Of a stretch of DNA of 64,000 nt, positions 1 to 11,100 are shown piece after piece. The stretch is from assembly GCA_905250025.1 (NCBI GenBank), contig CAJNOJ010000053.1, forward strand, positions 62,001 to 126,000. Direction: 5' to 3'. Under the pieces are notes generated by a model. That model saw nothing but the letters and a program-made list of their open reading frames with translations, had not been told where the DNA came from and made no database searches. The stretch is from Adineta ricciae (lineage: Eukaryota > Rotifera > Eurotatoria > Adinetida > Adinetidae). Every line of letters begins with the position of its first letter. Positions within the stretch are counted from its first letter, which is position 1. A program made the translations under genes and the position numbers.

Positions 1-704
1 GGTAAGACTATGTGACATTTCGTCTTGCGCAGAAAATATTTCTCATTTAGTAAACGTGGTCTTCTTGTCAAATCGTATGGTGCAGGTCAACAAGTCAAAT
101 TACCTGGAACATCTCTGGAAAAACCCAATGTGTATACATTTGATACACCATATGATTTCATGTACAAAGATTTATATAATAAAGACACGAATTTGTATGT
201 AAGATAGCTGTTGTTTTCGGAGTCCAATTCAAGTTTTTTTTGTTCAAAGCTATACTCAAAATGGTGTTCTGCATATGTTGGACCGAAATCGACGCATCAA
301 AGAGAAGCCGGAACGTTTTCAAGACAGTCGCGAACGTTTTGATGTGATATTTACTGTGGAAGAACGTATATTCGATCAAGTGCTCGAAGGTAAATACAAC
401 GAGACACATCCGACGAACTGATTTTATTCGGTGTTCTAGACTTAGAAAATCGAGAGAAACGTACGAATGAAATCGTGCATATAATCAATATTGATGTCAT
501 CGACAATCCAGAAGATGCAACACTTGGTGCATTCATACTTTGTGACCTAGCACAAAAAGTAAATCAAAACTGCAAAAGTTCAAACTAACCTTGTATTTTT
601 AGTTAGAAGCAACGAATGATTTAGATAATGGAATTGATGATATACTGTCAGAATTTGAAGAGAAAACAAAGCGAACTGTGTTGCATGCTGTCTCATTCTA
701 CTAG
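1..704 (+). CDS. SSU72: SSU72, RNA polymerase II CTD phosphatase (3' part)
   Basis: SSU72 removes phosphate from Ser5/Ser7 of the Pol II C-terminal domain during termination and 3'-end processing in the nucleus. Four exons are visible: 51-194, 250-389, 440-558 and 603-704. Position 1 is the last base of the preceding exon, because an intron runs 2-50 (GTAAGA..TTTAG). The exons read KRGLLVKSYG, NGVLHMLDRNRRIK, EERIFDQVLEDLENRE, EDATLGAFILCDL and FEEKTKRTVLHAVSFY, and follow the human protein closely to its C-terminal aromatic end. The N-terminal exon, which would carry the CX5R catalytic loop, lies left of the window, so catalysis cannot be judged here. All introns are about 45-55 bp. Confidence 0.93.
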
Positions 705-749
705 TGATTAATTTCTGTATTCGAATATCTCTGGCAAAGACAGATAATT

Positions 750-790
750 TGTTGTTGTTGTTGTTGTGTTATGTTATGTTATGTTATGTT
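750..790. repeat. Microsatellite: (GTT)n followed by (GTTAT)n
   Basis: A run of GTT triplets passes into four copies of a GTTAT-type pentamer in the short gap between SSU72 and the next gene. It is a simple repeat with no evident function. Confidence 0.8.
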
Positions 791-872
791 TTCTTTCATC
801 TTTATGAAAATAATTTGCTAAGAAAATTTTTTTCTTTTTTTTTATATACATCTACATTCTTTTCTTGAAGAT

Positions 873-3800
873 ATGGCCGAAAGCGTCACAGAAAACATGA
901 TGGCCACGACGACGACAAACGATGGAGAAGCCAAAAGTAACCTGTCTATTAATCAGACTGTAGGGAAATTGATTTCTTTTAGTCTCAGTAGTAAGTAGTA
1001 CAGAACCGGTGACTTCATTAAATGAACCAATGATGTTGGATACGACGACGACGACGGCGACGAGAGCAGGCGAACAACAGATAAGTGTTGTTGATGATGG
1101 CGCACTCCAAGCAGTTCTAAGTTCCATGACCGAACCAGAAATGCATGCGTTCCTGGAAGAACTTAATAAAACAGGAAAAGCATGTGAGTAATGACGAAAT
1201 CTATCAAGATTTATCTGTTTCTGTGCAGATTTACCTGGTATTGGACAAACGATTGAACTTTTGACCGTTCCTGCTCCTACTGAAACATCAACAGTTCTGC
1301 CTGTCGCTATACCTGCACCCCAATCGTCCTCATCAGCGGCGATTCTTCTTCAAGAGCTAACAACATTGATTCAGCATCCTCCAAATGATATTGTACCGAT
1401 TGAGATGCAGCCAAACCATCCCCGACAAACTTATGTGATTCCATCAGATTCACGCCAAGCTCGTAATGCGAATACCTATGTTGGTAGTAGTGGCCGACCA
1501 GGTACTGCTGTTAAATCAACAGTATCGTCGAACAATGGAACAGCAATTCGCAAATCTTCGCAGCAAGCATCAATCACTGATGATCGAATGTTCTTCGGAC
1601 GATCACCCTCATCGAACCACACCACGATCGGACAAGGGCAGTATCATAACCGTATTGGATTGATGGCAAACAGACAATCACAGGTAACGATTTCGCCAGC
1701 AGCCGGACATCATCATCAATCAGCTCAACGGCGACCACTTTCTTGGTACGAGTAGGTGTTTTCTAAGTAGAAATTTTCTCGAAATGTTCTATTCAAATTC
1801 AGGAACCGTTTTCGACGCCACTCCTCTGGCGATGAACTCGATTCCGACCTTGACTTATCTCCACCCTCATATTCAATCAATAGTAATGACAATCAAGGTC
1901 CAACGCGCCGTTCCACACGTATTCCAAAACCAAAACAAGATGCTGACTTCGTTACATTTCCACTCTTAGATCGTGATGAACAAGAAAATCCGCTAACACC
2001 AACGCCATCATCAATGCCTCTGCACAAAGTTGATGACGACGAAGATGATATACCGTATCGTCTAATGGATTATCCTCGTCCATCACAACAATCGCAGTCG
2101 TCGTCGACTAATTCGTCAATGACACTAGCTGGTCCCGGGCGAAAACCACGAACAGTTGCTGAACTACGTGCAACAGCCGCTCAAAATAAGAAACAACCGC
2201 GCTGGGCAGATGATGAACTGTACCATGTTAAGTCGCACGTGCCATTGATCATGCCGCAACAAATCACAAATCCATCGACAATGAAAAACAAAATGACAAT
2301 GTGCAAACCATTAGTATCGGAACGAGAAGTAGAGGCGAAGCCGACACGATTCACTATTGCCACACAAACAGGTCGGAAATTTCCTGTAGATCAAAATGAT
2401 TTATTAGTTAATTGTTTTATCTAGAAATGGAACATATGATTCCCGACGTGCCGCTAGTAACATTGCCTGTGCCGATTTATCTTCCATCGCCAACGCCAAG
2501 TTATCGATTGTTTAAACCAAGAGCAGTACCGATCCCCGTACCAGTCTTTGTACCAGTTATGATACCAGTGCCTAGACGAGCTTATAAAAATATCCGCGAA
2601 TATCTTCAAGTAGATTAATTAGAAACGAATGAACTCTTTCCTATTGAATAACATGAAATACAATTTCAGGCCCAACGTGATCTGTTACCCGATGACCCAT
2701 TTGAGGCCGCGCTTGTTCTGCATGCAGAAAGTCTTGTACGGGCAGAAAATCAGCCGCAACAAATAACATTAAGTCATACGACTGACTCACTGACGATGAT
2801 GGACGCCACCGGCGATGGTCTGCTTGTTTCTCAAACTAGTTCCATGAGTAAAACTCTATACGTTCACTAGGTTTCTGCTTGCGAACATCTCAAACAATGG
2901 CGAGCCTTCCTGAACTAGATTTAGAGGCGCATTACCTCGATCCGGTAACATCAAATGAGTCAGAAGTTCAAAAGGTATCAGCCCTTGAAATGAGCTTTCC
3001 TCGATTCATAAAATCAACTTTTGTAGCTTCTTCGAATGTTACCTGATGCTGAGTGTCGTCTCAAATGGACATACGGCGTTGAAGCTTTTCAACAATGGTG
3101 TGCACAACGCAACAGATCTGCCCTATCTTCATCAAGTTTGATTCCCACATCCGAAAATTTAATTAAATCAGACTTACTTTCATACACAAATGCCGATGAA
3201 TTACAACATATTCTGAGCATATTCATTACTGAAACTCGCCGCCCAACAGGCAATGAATACCTACCAGAAAGTATCTTCTACCTCTGCTTAGGCATACAAG
3301 AGTACTTAAACATGAACAACCATTCAATAGATTTATTCAATCCTTGCTATGTTGAATTCAATTCAACATTGAATAAAATTCTCTCAAATTATTCACCACG
3401 TCTTTCTCCAATCAGTAAGTTTGATCTAACTCATTGAGCCTACTACCAACGAAATGATTCGATTTTAGCGAATAATTATGTGTCGTTGATTAATGAAGAT
3501 ATCTTGTACGATGCACGTCAATTGGGTAACTTAACACCATGGTCTTTACTAACAACGCTTATCTATATAAACACAAAATACTTCAATTTGAAAACGGTGG
3601 AATCACATATGGCGATATCTTTTGCAAATTTTGGAAAATATTCTCAATGGGGACGTGTTGCAACGAGTGCACCACAAGGGCAACAGATCAATTATCTGAG
3701 ATTTTATGCTTATAACCCCGGTATGCCATCAGTTTATCTACAAATAATGAATTCTAATCTCTTGTTTTTCTGCTCGACAAAATAGATTTGAAATCGTTGG

Positions 3801-4152
3801 CAGATTCTCCGACTGTTTACGAAATCATCGAACAAATCGACGATCAAATTCATTGTCCCATACAACAATACGATTTTTACATTTCCAAATGGTATATCAT
3901 CTTTCTTCTGTAGTAATCTATTACTTCAATAAAAGCTTATCTTCTAGTCCTGAACAGATTCGTGGTACAGCGGACGTTTTCTATCTCAAGCCATTAGCAG
4001 GCCAAGCCTTGGAGAATTCGCTTTGGTTCTCCAATGAATCACTACCATCAACAACACTTGAACAAATTCTCAATCGTCTTAAACTCTTGCCTGATTACTA
4101 TCATCAAACCAAACCTGTTCAAACCAGTTCAACATCAGCAGATCTTATTTAA
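873..4152 (+). CDS. ZMYM2/3/4- or QRICH1-like nuclear protein, no MYM fingers
   Basis: Eleven exons join cleanly into about 924 aa: 873-936, 983-1183, 1229-1751, 1803-2371, 2425-2609, 2670-2847, 2871-2974, 3027-3414, 3469-3720, 3786-3891 and 3948-4152. The C-terminal half matches the ZMYM/QRICH1 C-terminal domain (DUF3504-type, related to tyrosine-recombinase folds). Visible blocks are LKWTYGVEAFQQWC, ETRRPTGNEYLPESIFYLCL, CPIQQYDFYISKCPEQIRG and DVFYLKPLAGQ. Just before it lies the Pro/Val block PIPVPVFVPVMIPVP typical of ZMYM2-4. The N-terminal half is Ser/Thr/Gln-rich and low in complexity. No Cys-rich MYM zinc-finger array is visible. Vertebrate relatives act in chromatin repressor complexes or transcription; the role here is inferred from the family. 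Whether it is closer to QRICH1 or to a ZMYM that lost its fingers is open. Confidence 0.8.
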
Positions 4153-4639
4153 GACAACTGCTATGTTTGTAAAATACTTCTTGCTCTGAATTTTTTCACA
4201 AACGTTTGTACAGGCGATTTTTCCGATATATTTTCCATGCTATTTGTTTATTGAAACTGTGAAACGATATGTGTAAGTGAACGCATTGTTGTCTAATTTG
4301 TTTTATTAATAAACAAAGAAACAACGAGCAACTCCTCGTTCGAATCAGTAAAGGACTGGGAAGAACGGACAACGTCCGTACATGCAAAGAGTGAAATTTT
4401 GACTTCGCATCCTGTTGCTGTCTACAACAGTTAACGATTATTGAAATGCTAGACTCAAATCAAAGATATAATCGGCGTTATTGAATATTAAACAATCATT
4501 TTTTTCTCTTGTTTGATTGATTGATGACAGTGTCGTTTTTCGTCTTTGATAAATGACTTCTTTCTACCGATTAATTGCTTAATCCGTTGAGCTTATTTCT
4601 TGTTTATCCGCCATATACATTGCTGTCAATTGTGAGATA
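4153..4639. other. Intergenic spacer
   Basis: AT-rich sequence with no convincing exon. It carries the 3' flank of the ZMYM-like gene and the upstream region of the homeobox gene. Confidence 0.5.
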
Positions 4640-5086
4640 ATGTTTCATTTGATGAAGATGTCAACGTGTCAGGTTCGTCGTGTGTACACACGTGAACAGC
4701 GAAGTATCCTCGAAGCAAGTTTCGCGCGGCAATCACATCCAGATCTGAACGAAAAAGAGCGTTTAGCCAAACTACTAAATTGCAACCTTATTCAAATTTG
4801 TAACTGGTTTCAAAACCATCGTGTAAGTGATCTCACCGGTTTCATTGCATCCTTACATTTCTCATATTTGGTTTTCTAGCGACGGGTCAGGAAACAACAA
4901 CAACAAATGTCGACTCAAGCTCATTCGACAATGGCATGTCAAACATTTAATTATCAGAATGAATGCTCGTCATATGGTCTCTATCAGCAATCACCGTCGC
5001 AATATGTAGGCTCGCTGTATGTGTATCCGCAAGAAACATGGGAAAACGCGATGACTTATGATCCGTTTGTTAATTATTATACATAA
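4640..5086 (+). CDS. Divergent homeodomain protein
   Basis: Two exons, 4640-4822 and 4880-5086, are split by a 57-bp intron and give about 129 aa. A homeodomain fills roughly residues 8-68. Helix 1 begins REQRSILEASFARQ, helix 2 is NEKERLAKLLNC, and helix 3 reads IQICNWFQNHRRRVRK. The intron falls inside helix 3, just after QNHR. The invariant W48, F49, Q50, N51 and R53 are kept, but position 52 is His instead of the usual Arg/Lys. The short C-terminal tail is rich in Gln and Tyr. This should be a nuclear DNA-binding factor with Gln50 specificity. I cannot place it in a named class. The start could be the first or the third Met (MFHLMKM). Confidence 0.8.
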
Positions 5087-5196
5087 TAGGTTTTGATCAA
5101 ATAAAATAGCTAATATTTTCTTTGTCTGGCGCGTAGCAGAACACTGATTTTCTTTGGTTTCTCTATTGCTTTTTTTCGCATTTATCAATGAGATAA

Positions 5197-5708
5197 ATGA
5201 ATTCAGAGGATCGATATCGAACCGAAAGAGCCATTATTAATGCTCTCCTGAAAATATCGGAAATTATTAAGAAATCGACGAGAATGGGTCGCCAGTCGAA
5301 GCGAGCAACAGCTAGAGGAGATGGCGAGTGTAATTATAATCAAGTACATCACATACCAATACCACCCACAACAAGCACACTCGAATCCTACATTTCTGAA
5401 TTCAGTCAAAGACCAACAAATTACAACCGAGCACCGATTATTATCTGGAATCCACGATCCTATCGTAACTTACATCGACATTAGCTATGATAGGACTGTA
5501 ATTTCAATTGTGTTTAGAAAAGCGATTGTATTCCATTTCGAAACGACAGAGTCGTCATCACGTGTCGTGCTCGTTAGGATCGAAAAGATCATCGCGACGG
5601 CATGAAGAAAAATGCAAATCGTCTAATTCAAAAAAGAACCGACGAGTCAACTGCTACTGTCAAACTTCATCTGATCTCGGTTATTTGTACAGTACAAGCA
5701 ATTGTTAG
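5197..5708 (+). CDS. Small uncharacterised basic protein
   Basis: Two exons, 5197-5464 and 5518-5708, join across a 53-bp GTAACT..TTTAG intron and keep frame for about 152 aa. I do not recognise it. The N-terminus (ERAIINALLKISEIIKK) looks like an amphipathic helix. The middle is Asn/Pro/Thr-rich, and the C-terminal third is strongly basic with scattered Cys (SRRHEEKCKSSNSKKNRR). There is no signal peptide or membrane segment. Support is only open frame across both exons, a sensible splice pair and spacing like the neighbouring genes. It may be lineage-specific or spurious. Confidence 0.4.
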
Positions 5709-8119
5709 CTTTCTTTCTGAGAAACTTCGTTTTTAAGAAAAGGAGTTACATGTATATTTTTGCAATCTTATTAATCACAAGTAACGCTCATCCTTTGGAT
5801 TCGCTGACCCTTTTCTGAAAGACTTTTCCGGATACTGAACACATTCAGAGACTTCGAAAGAGAAAAAACGCACTGCGATTGCTACTAGTGCTTAACTGAA
5901 TCATGGCACTATGTCACACACTAGAATGAATAGGATGCAAAAGTCTTTTTAGCAATTAGACCGATTAGCCATTTCTCAGTGGATAATTAATTCTCCAGCA
6001 CTAACTATATTGACTGAAAAATTCATCGCTCAACGACTAGTCAGACGGCCACTCACGGCCAACCATTGACCTTTGTCATCTGTTTTTCTATTTTCACATC
6101 ACGCGCATGGGAATTTTCATAAAAGCTTTACTAAGTCACTCATAGACGGATGATATACAGTAGACTACTTGAAAAGTTTGAACATTCGCCTGTGTCTTCC
6201 AGCGATAATCCGATTTTTTCTTTCCTGTCAACAAAATGATACCTTGTTGAATATTTTCATTGAGGAATATCCATTCGTCAAATCCCTTTCAAAATTATCG
6301 GAAGCCTGGCAAGGTTATTCTAAGCGTACACTTTAGGATTAATCTAGCATTTAAACGCGTAGTCGTTCGTCGACCTTCCTCCGGTCGGTCACTCACGGCT
6401 AGCCGTTGCCATGCTGTCTCTGTTATTCCTTTCCCCTTTGATCAACTTCCAAACTGAACGATTAGGTTTTCTTTTATTGTCGCTTCGGCAGTCATGATCT
6501 TCTATTCATTCGACTAACAAAAGAAACTAGATAAGAAAGTCTTATTATATGATTTGCTTCGAAACGAATATTTTTCATAGCGCCGCATGTGTTCAGAATA
6601 CTGTTTCTACAGTCCACGCGTCTGTAGTTACTAAGATGGAATTCCACCGACGGGTATATCGCTTTGCGAACTACTTCTACTAAATTTTCATGAAAAGGCA
6701 TGATGTATGTAGCCTACAAAGCAAAGATGATACTATAAGCTCGTATCACTTTTTTGGATTTCTTGAATTAGAAACATCATTATGTACAATGCATTAGATC
6801 TTTTCGTGTAAGTTCTTGAGCTACTATCTTTCTACACATGACGTCCGTGAATAGCGTTCAGCTCACCATCTTCTACAAAAGATTTTAGAACAGATAAAGA
6901 AAAATAGCTCCTTTGTAAAGAGGAAGGAACAAGCCCAGTCTCAGCGAATAACACGAAATTCACCCTCAAATTCGAATTTCCCGACGTCAGAAATCCTTCG
7001 GTCTACGCTGACAATGGATGTTAATAAGTCGTGGCTAGTTAATGAAAAACTAATAATTAATTAATCAACACTAACCTCGGATTCGAGATCATCGACCTCG
7101 ATTACCCTTCGATCAACCCTTATACTCTGTATATTAATAATCTATGTTTAGTTGACAGATAGTTAATAATTAGTTAAAACTAACCTCAGATTCAAGTTCC
7201 CCGACCTCGATTACCCTTCCGGGAATCATTTTTTAATAACTATCGATCAATTTCATTGATTTCAGAAATGCTGATTTCTGATTGGATAGGACAGACACAC
7301 AGATAAACTTTAAGCTTTTTAACACAGCATTTAAACTCTGTATAACCCTTTCTTTCAGAAAAGGGAATGAGAAACAACTAACGCTGTATTTTTATTAATT
7401 TTCAAAGATAACTGTAAGACCATATGGAGGCAGTTATACTAGCTATGTTTCATCGTTTCCGTTTTTTAGTGATAAGCACTAATAGCGAACGTTAACTTTT
7501 ATCAGAGAGCGGAAATTTAAAAACATGCCAACTCATAGAGTGTCACAAACGATAAAATACAAGTACCTGTAAAAAGAATAGTCAGCTCGTTTATTCAGTT
7601 CTTTGGGCGAGCATAGGAGTGAGATTGCAAGTCAGTGCCTCCAACTATCTACACTCAAACGTTTAAGAAATCCTTCTCTTCAGATATCCACCACATTGCA
7701 AGGAAACGAATGAGGTAGCAATATATTCATACGTCCGGATGCAAAATTCAGTAGGAACGTCAATAATTTTTGAACATAAGCATGTATTTAGAAAACTGTC
7801 TGATGTGATTCTTTGAGTTTGTAATCTTCATATTTTCTGTCTAGTATAGCGGTATTTATTCAACGTGAGCGACTAAAAACGGTTCAATAGAAACTAATCT
7901 AAGCGTGTAGTATGCGGTATCGGTTTCATATGTAACACTCCAACTTGTTTTCCATTCTTTTTTCTGTTACAGAATATAATCCCAGTGATTCAATAAAAAC
8001 CATCTGATAAGAATAACTTTTGAATCTTTCACAGTTAATACTATATTGGTTTTTTAGATCAATAAAACATTTATCTAGTAGTTTGAAATTTCGTCTCATA
8101 TTTACACAAATTTATTCTT
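5709..8119. other. Gene-poor left arm of an accessory island
   Basis: About 2.4 kb with no supportable gene. Two short stretches (about 6036-6075 and 6360-6415) share a motif TTCCTCCGGTCGG / CACTCACGGC that recurs inverted near 16620-16680. The right part (about 7041-7371) is copy A of a dispersed repeat. The stretch ends at a single N at 8120, after which sequence is abruptly coding, so this is probably a contig join. Confidence 0.6.
7041..7371 (+). repeat. Dispersed repeat, copy A
   Basis: Two internal subrepeats of ACTAACCTCGGATTCGAG-type sequence are followed by AGAAATGCTGATTTCTGATT and a tail ending TTTCTTTCAGAAAAGGGAAT. The last part contains two short palindromes, one centred on CAGCATTTAAACTCTG and one CCCTTTC/GAAAAGGG stem. 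Copy B (17309-17619) is the same in direct orientation and copy C (16093-16380) is inverted. No coding capacity is seen, so it is a candidate non-autonomous element of unknown class. Confidence 0.7.
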
Positions 8120-8120
8120 N
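8120..8120. other. Single-N assembly join
   Basis: One N separates non-coding repeat-rich sequence from sequence that is coding from the next bases in the middle of an LDLa module. Some scaffolders place a single n where they estimate a zero or negative gap without finding an overlap. The left and right sides may therefore not be true neighbours. Confidence 0.6.
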
Positions 8121-8122
8121 CA

Positions 8123-11100
8123 CATTGTGATGATTGGCCATGCAATAATTTATATACTCGATGTGATGGAGCTTGGAATTGTCCAAATGGTATTGATGAA
8201 CTTAATTGTTTCCCATCCACATGCCCTCTCGATACTCATGAATGTATTTCTCCTATAACAAAGAAGCTCATATGTTTACCGTATTATCGAGCCGGAAATG
8301 GAATTGTAGATTGTCTTGGATCTACTGATGAGAGAGAATATTGTCGATTGCAAAACCCAGAGCGTTCTGAAGTGAGATTTAAATGTTGGAATGATACTTT
8401 ATGTGTCTACAATATTCATGTTTGTTTGGAACGTATATGTTTCATGGAAGGGAAAATAGACTGTTCATCAGATATGACATATGTTTTCGAACGTCTAAAT
8501 GAAGATAGGAAACTTAAATTTCCTGTATATAAGTATTTTATGCTTAATCGTCTTAGAACAAATCTTTCATCATCGGTGGTAACGAAAAACGATTCGATTC
8601 AATTGGTTGTAGATCAGGAAACGATGGTATCAAACGAAAAGTTTACAATTAAACGAACTGAAACATGTCATCGTGGTATTTTGATTTATATTGGAATTTC
8701 ATTGAAAATTCATTGTCTTTGTCCTCCGAGTTATTATGGAGATCGATGTCAATATCAAAGTCAACGCGTTAGTTTGACACTTCAATTTAGTCGAAAATGC
8801 GCGCCAGTTTGTTATGGAGTATTTGGCATTGTTATTAGCCTTATTGATCAAGATAATGTCATTCACGCATATGAACAGTTAACATACGCATCAACATATG
8901 AATGTGACAAGAAATATTTCACTTATTTACTATATCAATCACGATCAAAAAATATAACAAAAAAATATAAGGTAAAAATCGATGCGTATAACAAAATCAA
9001 TTTAACTTATCATGCAAGCTGGATTTTACCAGTTCAATTTCTTTTTCTTCCTGTAAATCGAATAGCTGCACATTTTATTATTCCAGCTCATCCAATTAAT
9101 TCATTGGAAATCTGTTCTGCTTTCTGTGGTTATGGTCGATGTTACGCATATGTCAATAGTCCGAATGAATATTTTTGTTTCTGTAATTCTGGTTGGTCAG
9201 GCATCAATTGTACAATTTCAGATAAATGTAATTGTTCAGCAGATGCGAAATGTCTCGGAAAAAGTAATAATCAATTTATGTGTCTTTGTCCAGTGGAAAA
9301 ATATGGTTCACATTGTCGTCTTCAATCGATTTGTCAAAATCAAACTTGCAAGAATGGTGGACAATGCATATCAGAAAATGAACGAGTATCAAGAAATAGT
9401 TTTATATGTCTATGTCCAATTGGATTTTCAGGTCCAACATGTGAAACAATTCAAACAAAAGTTCATATATCATTTATTGATATGGAAATTCCTCGTTCTT
9501 TGCTTGTTCATTTTATTACTGTGCAAATAGAACATGATCCAATACGTACAACAATTAATGTCANTATTTCTCCTATAACAAAGAAGCTCATATGTTTACC
9601 GTATCATCGAGCCGGAAATGGAATTGTAGATTGTCTTGGATCTACTGATGAGAGAGAATATTGTCGACTGCAAAACCCGGAGCGTCTTCGGATAAGATAT
9701 AAATGTTGGAATGACACTCTTTGTATTTCGTTCGTTGAACTTTGTTTAAGCGAGGTAGAAGAATGTCTTATGGAAGAAAAATTAGAATGTTCATCGGATA
9801 TGACACGTGTCTTGGGTCGTCTAAACGAAGATGCGAGACTGAAGTTTCCTGCATATAAATATTTTATGCTTAATCGTCTTAGAACAAATCTTTCATCATC
9901 GATGGTAACGAAAAACGATTCGATTCAATTGACTGTAGATCAAGAAAATATGGTATCAAATAAAAAGTTTACAATTAAACGAACTGAAACATGTCATCGC
10001 GGTATTTTGATTTATATTGGAATTTCGTTGAAAATTCATTGTCTTTGTCCTCCGAGTTATTTTGGAGATCGATGTCAATATCAAAGTCAACGCGTTAGTT
10101 TGACACTTCAATTTACTCGAAAATGCGCGCCAGTTTGTTATGGAGTATTTGGCATTATTATTAGTCTTATTGATCAAGATAATATCATTCATGCATATGA
10201 ACAATTAATATACTTATCAACATATGAATGTGACAAGAAATTTTTCACTTATTTACTCTATCAATCGCGACCAAAAAATATAACAAAAAAGTATAAGGTA
10301 AAAATCGACGCGTATAACAAAACGAGTTTAATTTATTATGCAAGTTGGATTTTACCAGTTCAATTTCTTTTTCTTCCTGTAAATCGAATAGCTGCACATT
10401 TAAATATTCCATCTCATCCAATTAATTCATTGGAAACCTGTTCTGTTTTCTGTGGTTATGGTCGATGTTACGCATATGTCAATAGTCCGAATGAATATTT
10501 TTGTGTCTGTAATTCTGGTTGGTCAGGTATAAATTGTACAATTTCACATAAATGTGATTGTTCAGAAGATGCGAAATGTCTCGGCAAAAATAATAACCAA
10601 TCAATATGTCTTTGTCCAGTGGAAAAATATGGTTCACATTGTCGTCTTCAATCGATTTGTCAAAATCGAACTTGCAAGAATGGTGGACAATGCATATCAG
10701 AAAATGAACGAGTATCAAGAAATAGTTTTATATGTCTATGTCCAATTGGATTTTCAGGTCCAACATGTGAAACAATTCAAACAAAAGTTCAGATATCATT
10801 TATTGATATGGAAATTCCTCGTTCTTTGCTTGTTCATTTTATTACTGTGCAAATAGAACATGATCCAATACGTACAACAATTAATGTCAAAATTCCATTT
10901 GATCAAAATAAAGCCATAGTTCAAATATCAATATCTTTTCATATTATTATTGTTCAAATTTCCAAAGAATATTTTTTGACATATGTCAATGCAAACAATA
11001 CTCCCCCATCAGTTAGTATAGTTCAGATGAAGATGGAACAACGATGTTCACATGTTCTACAGTTATTTAATAATGAAACAGTTGCAAAATATTCATTATT

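Noticed and set aside
7041..7371. Possibility that repeat copy A is a tRNA-derived SINE, because GGATTCGAG resembles a T-loop
   Set aside because: No correctly spaced A and B boxes or tRNA-like fold could be traced.
9126..9530. Alternative-frame protein within the receptor (also at 10554-10856)
   Set aside because: Out-of-frame shadows of the duplicated EGF region; Cys and Gly patterning belongs to the main frame.
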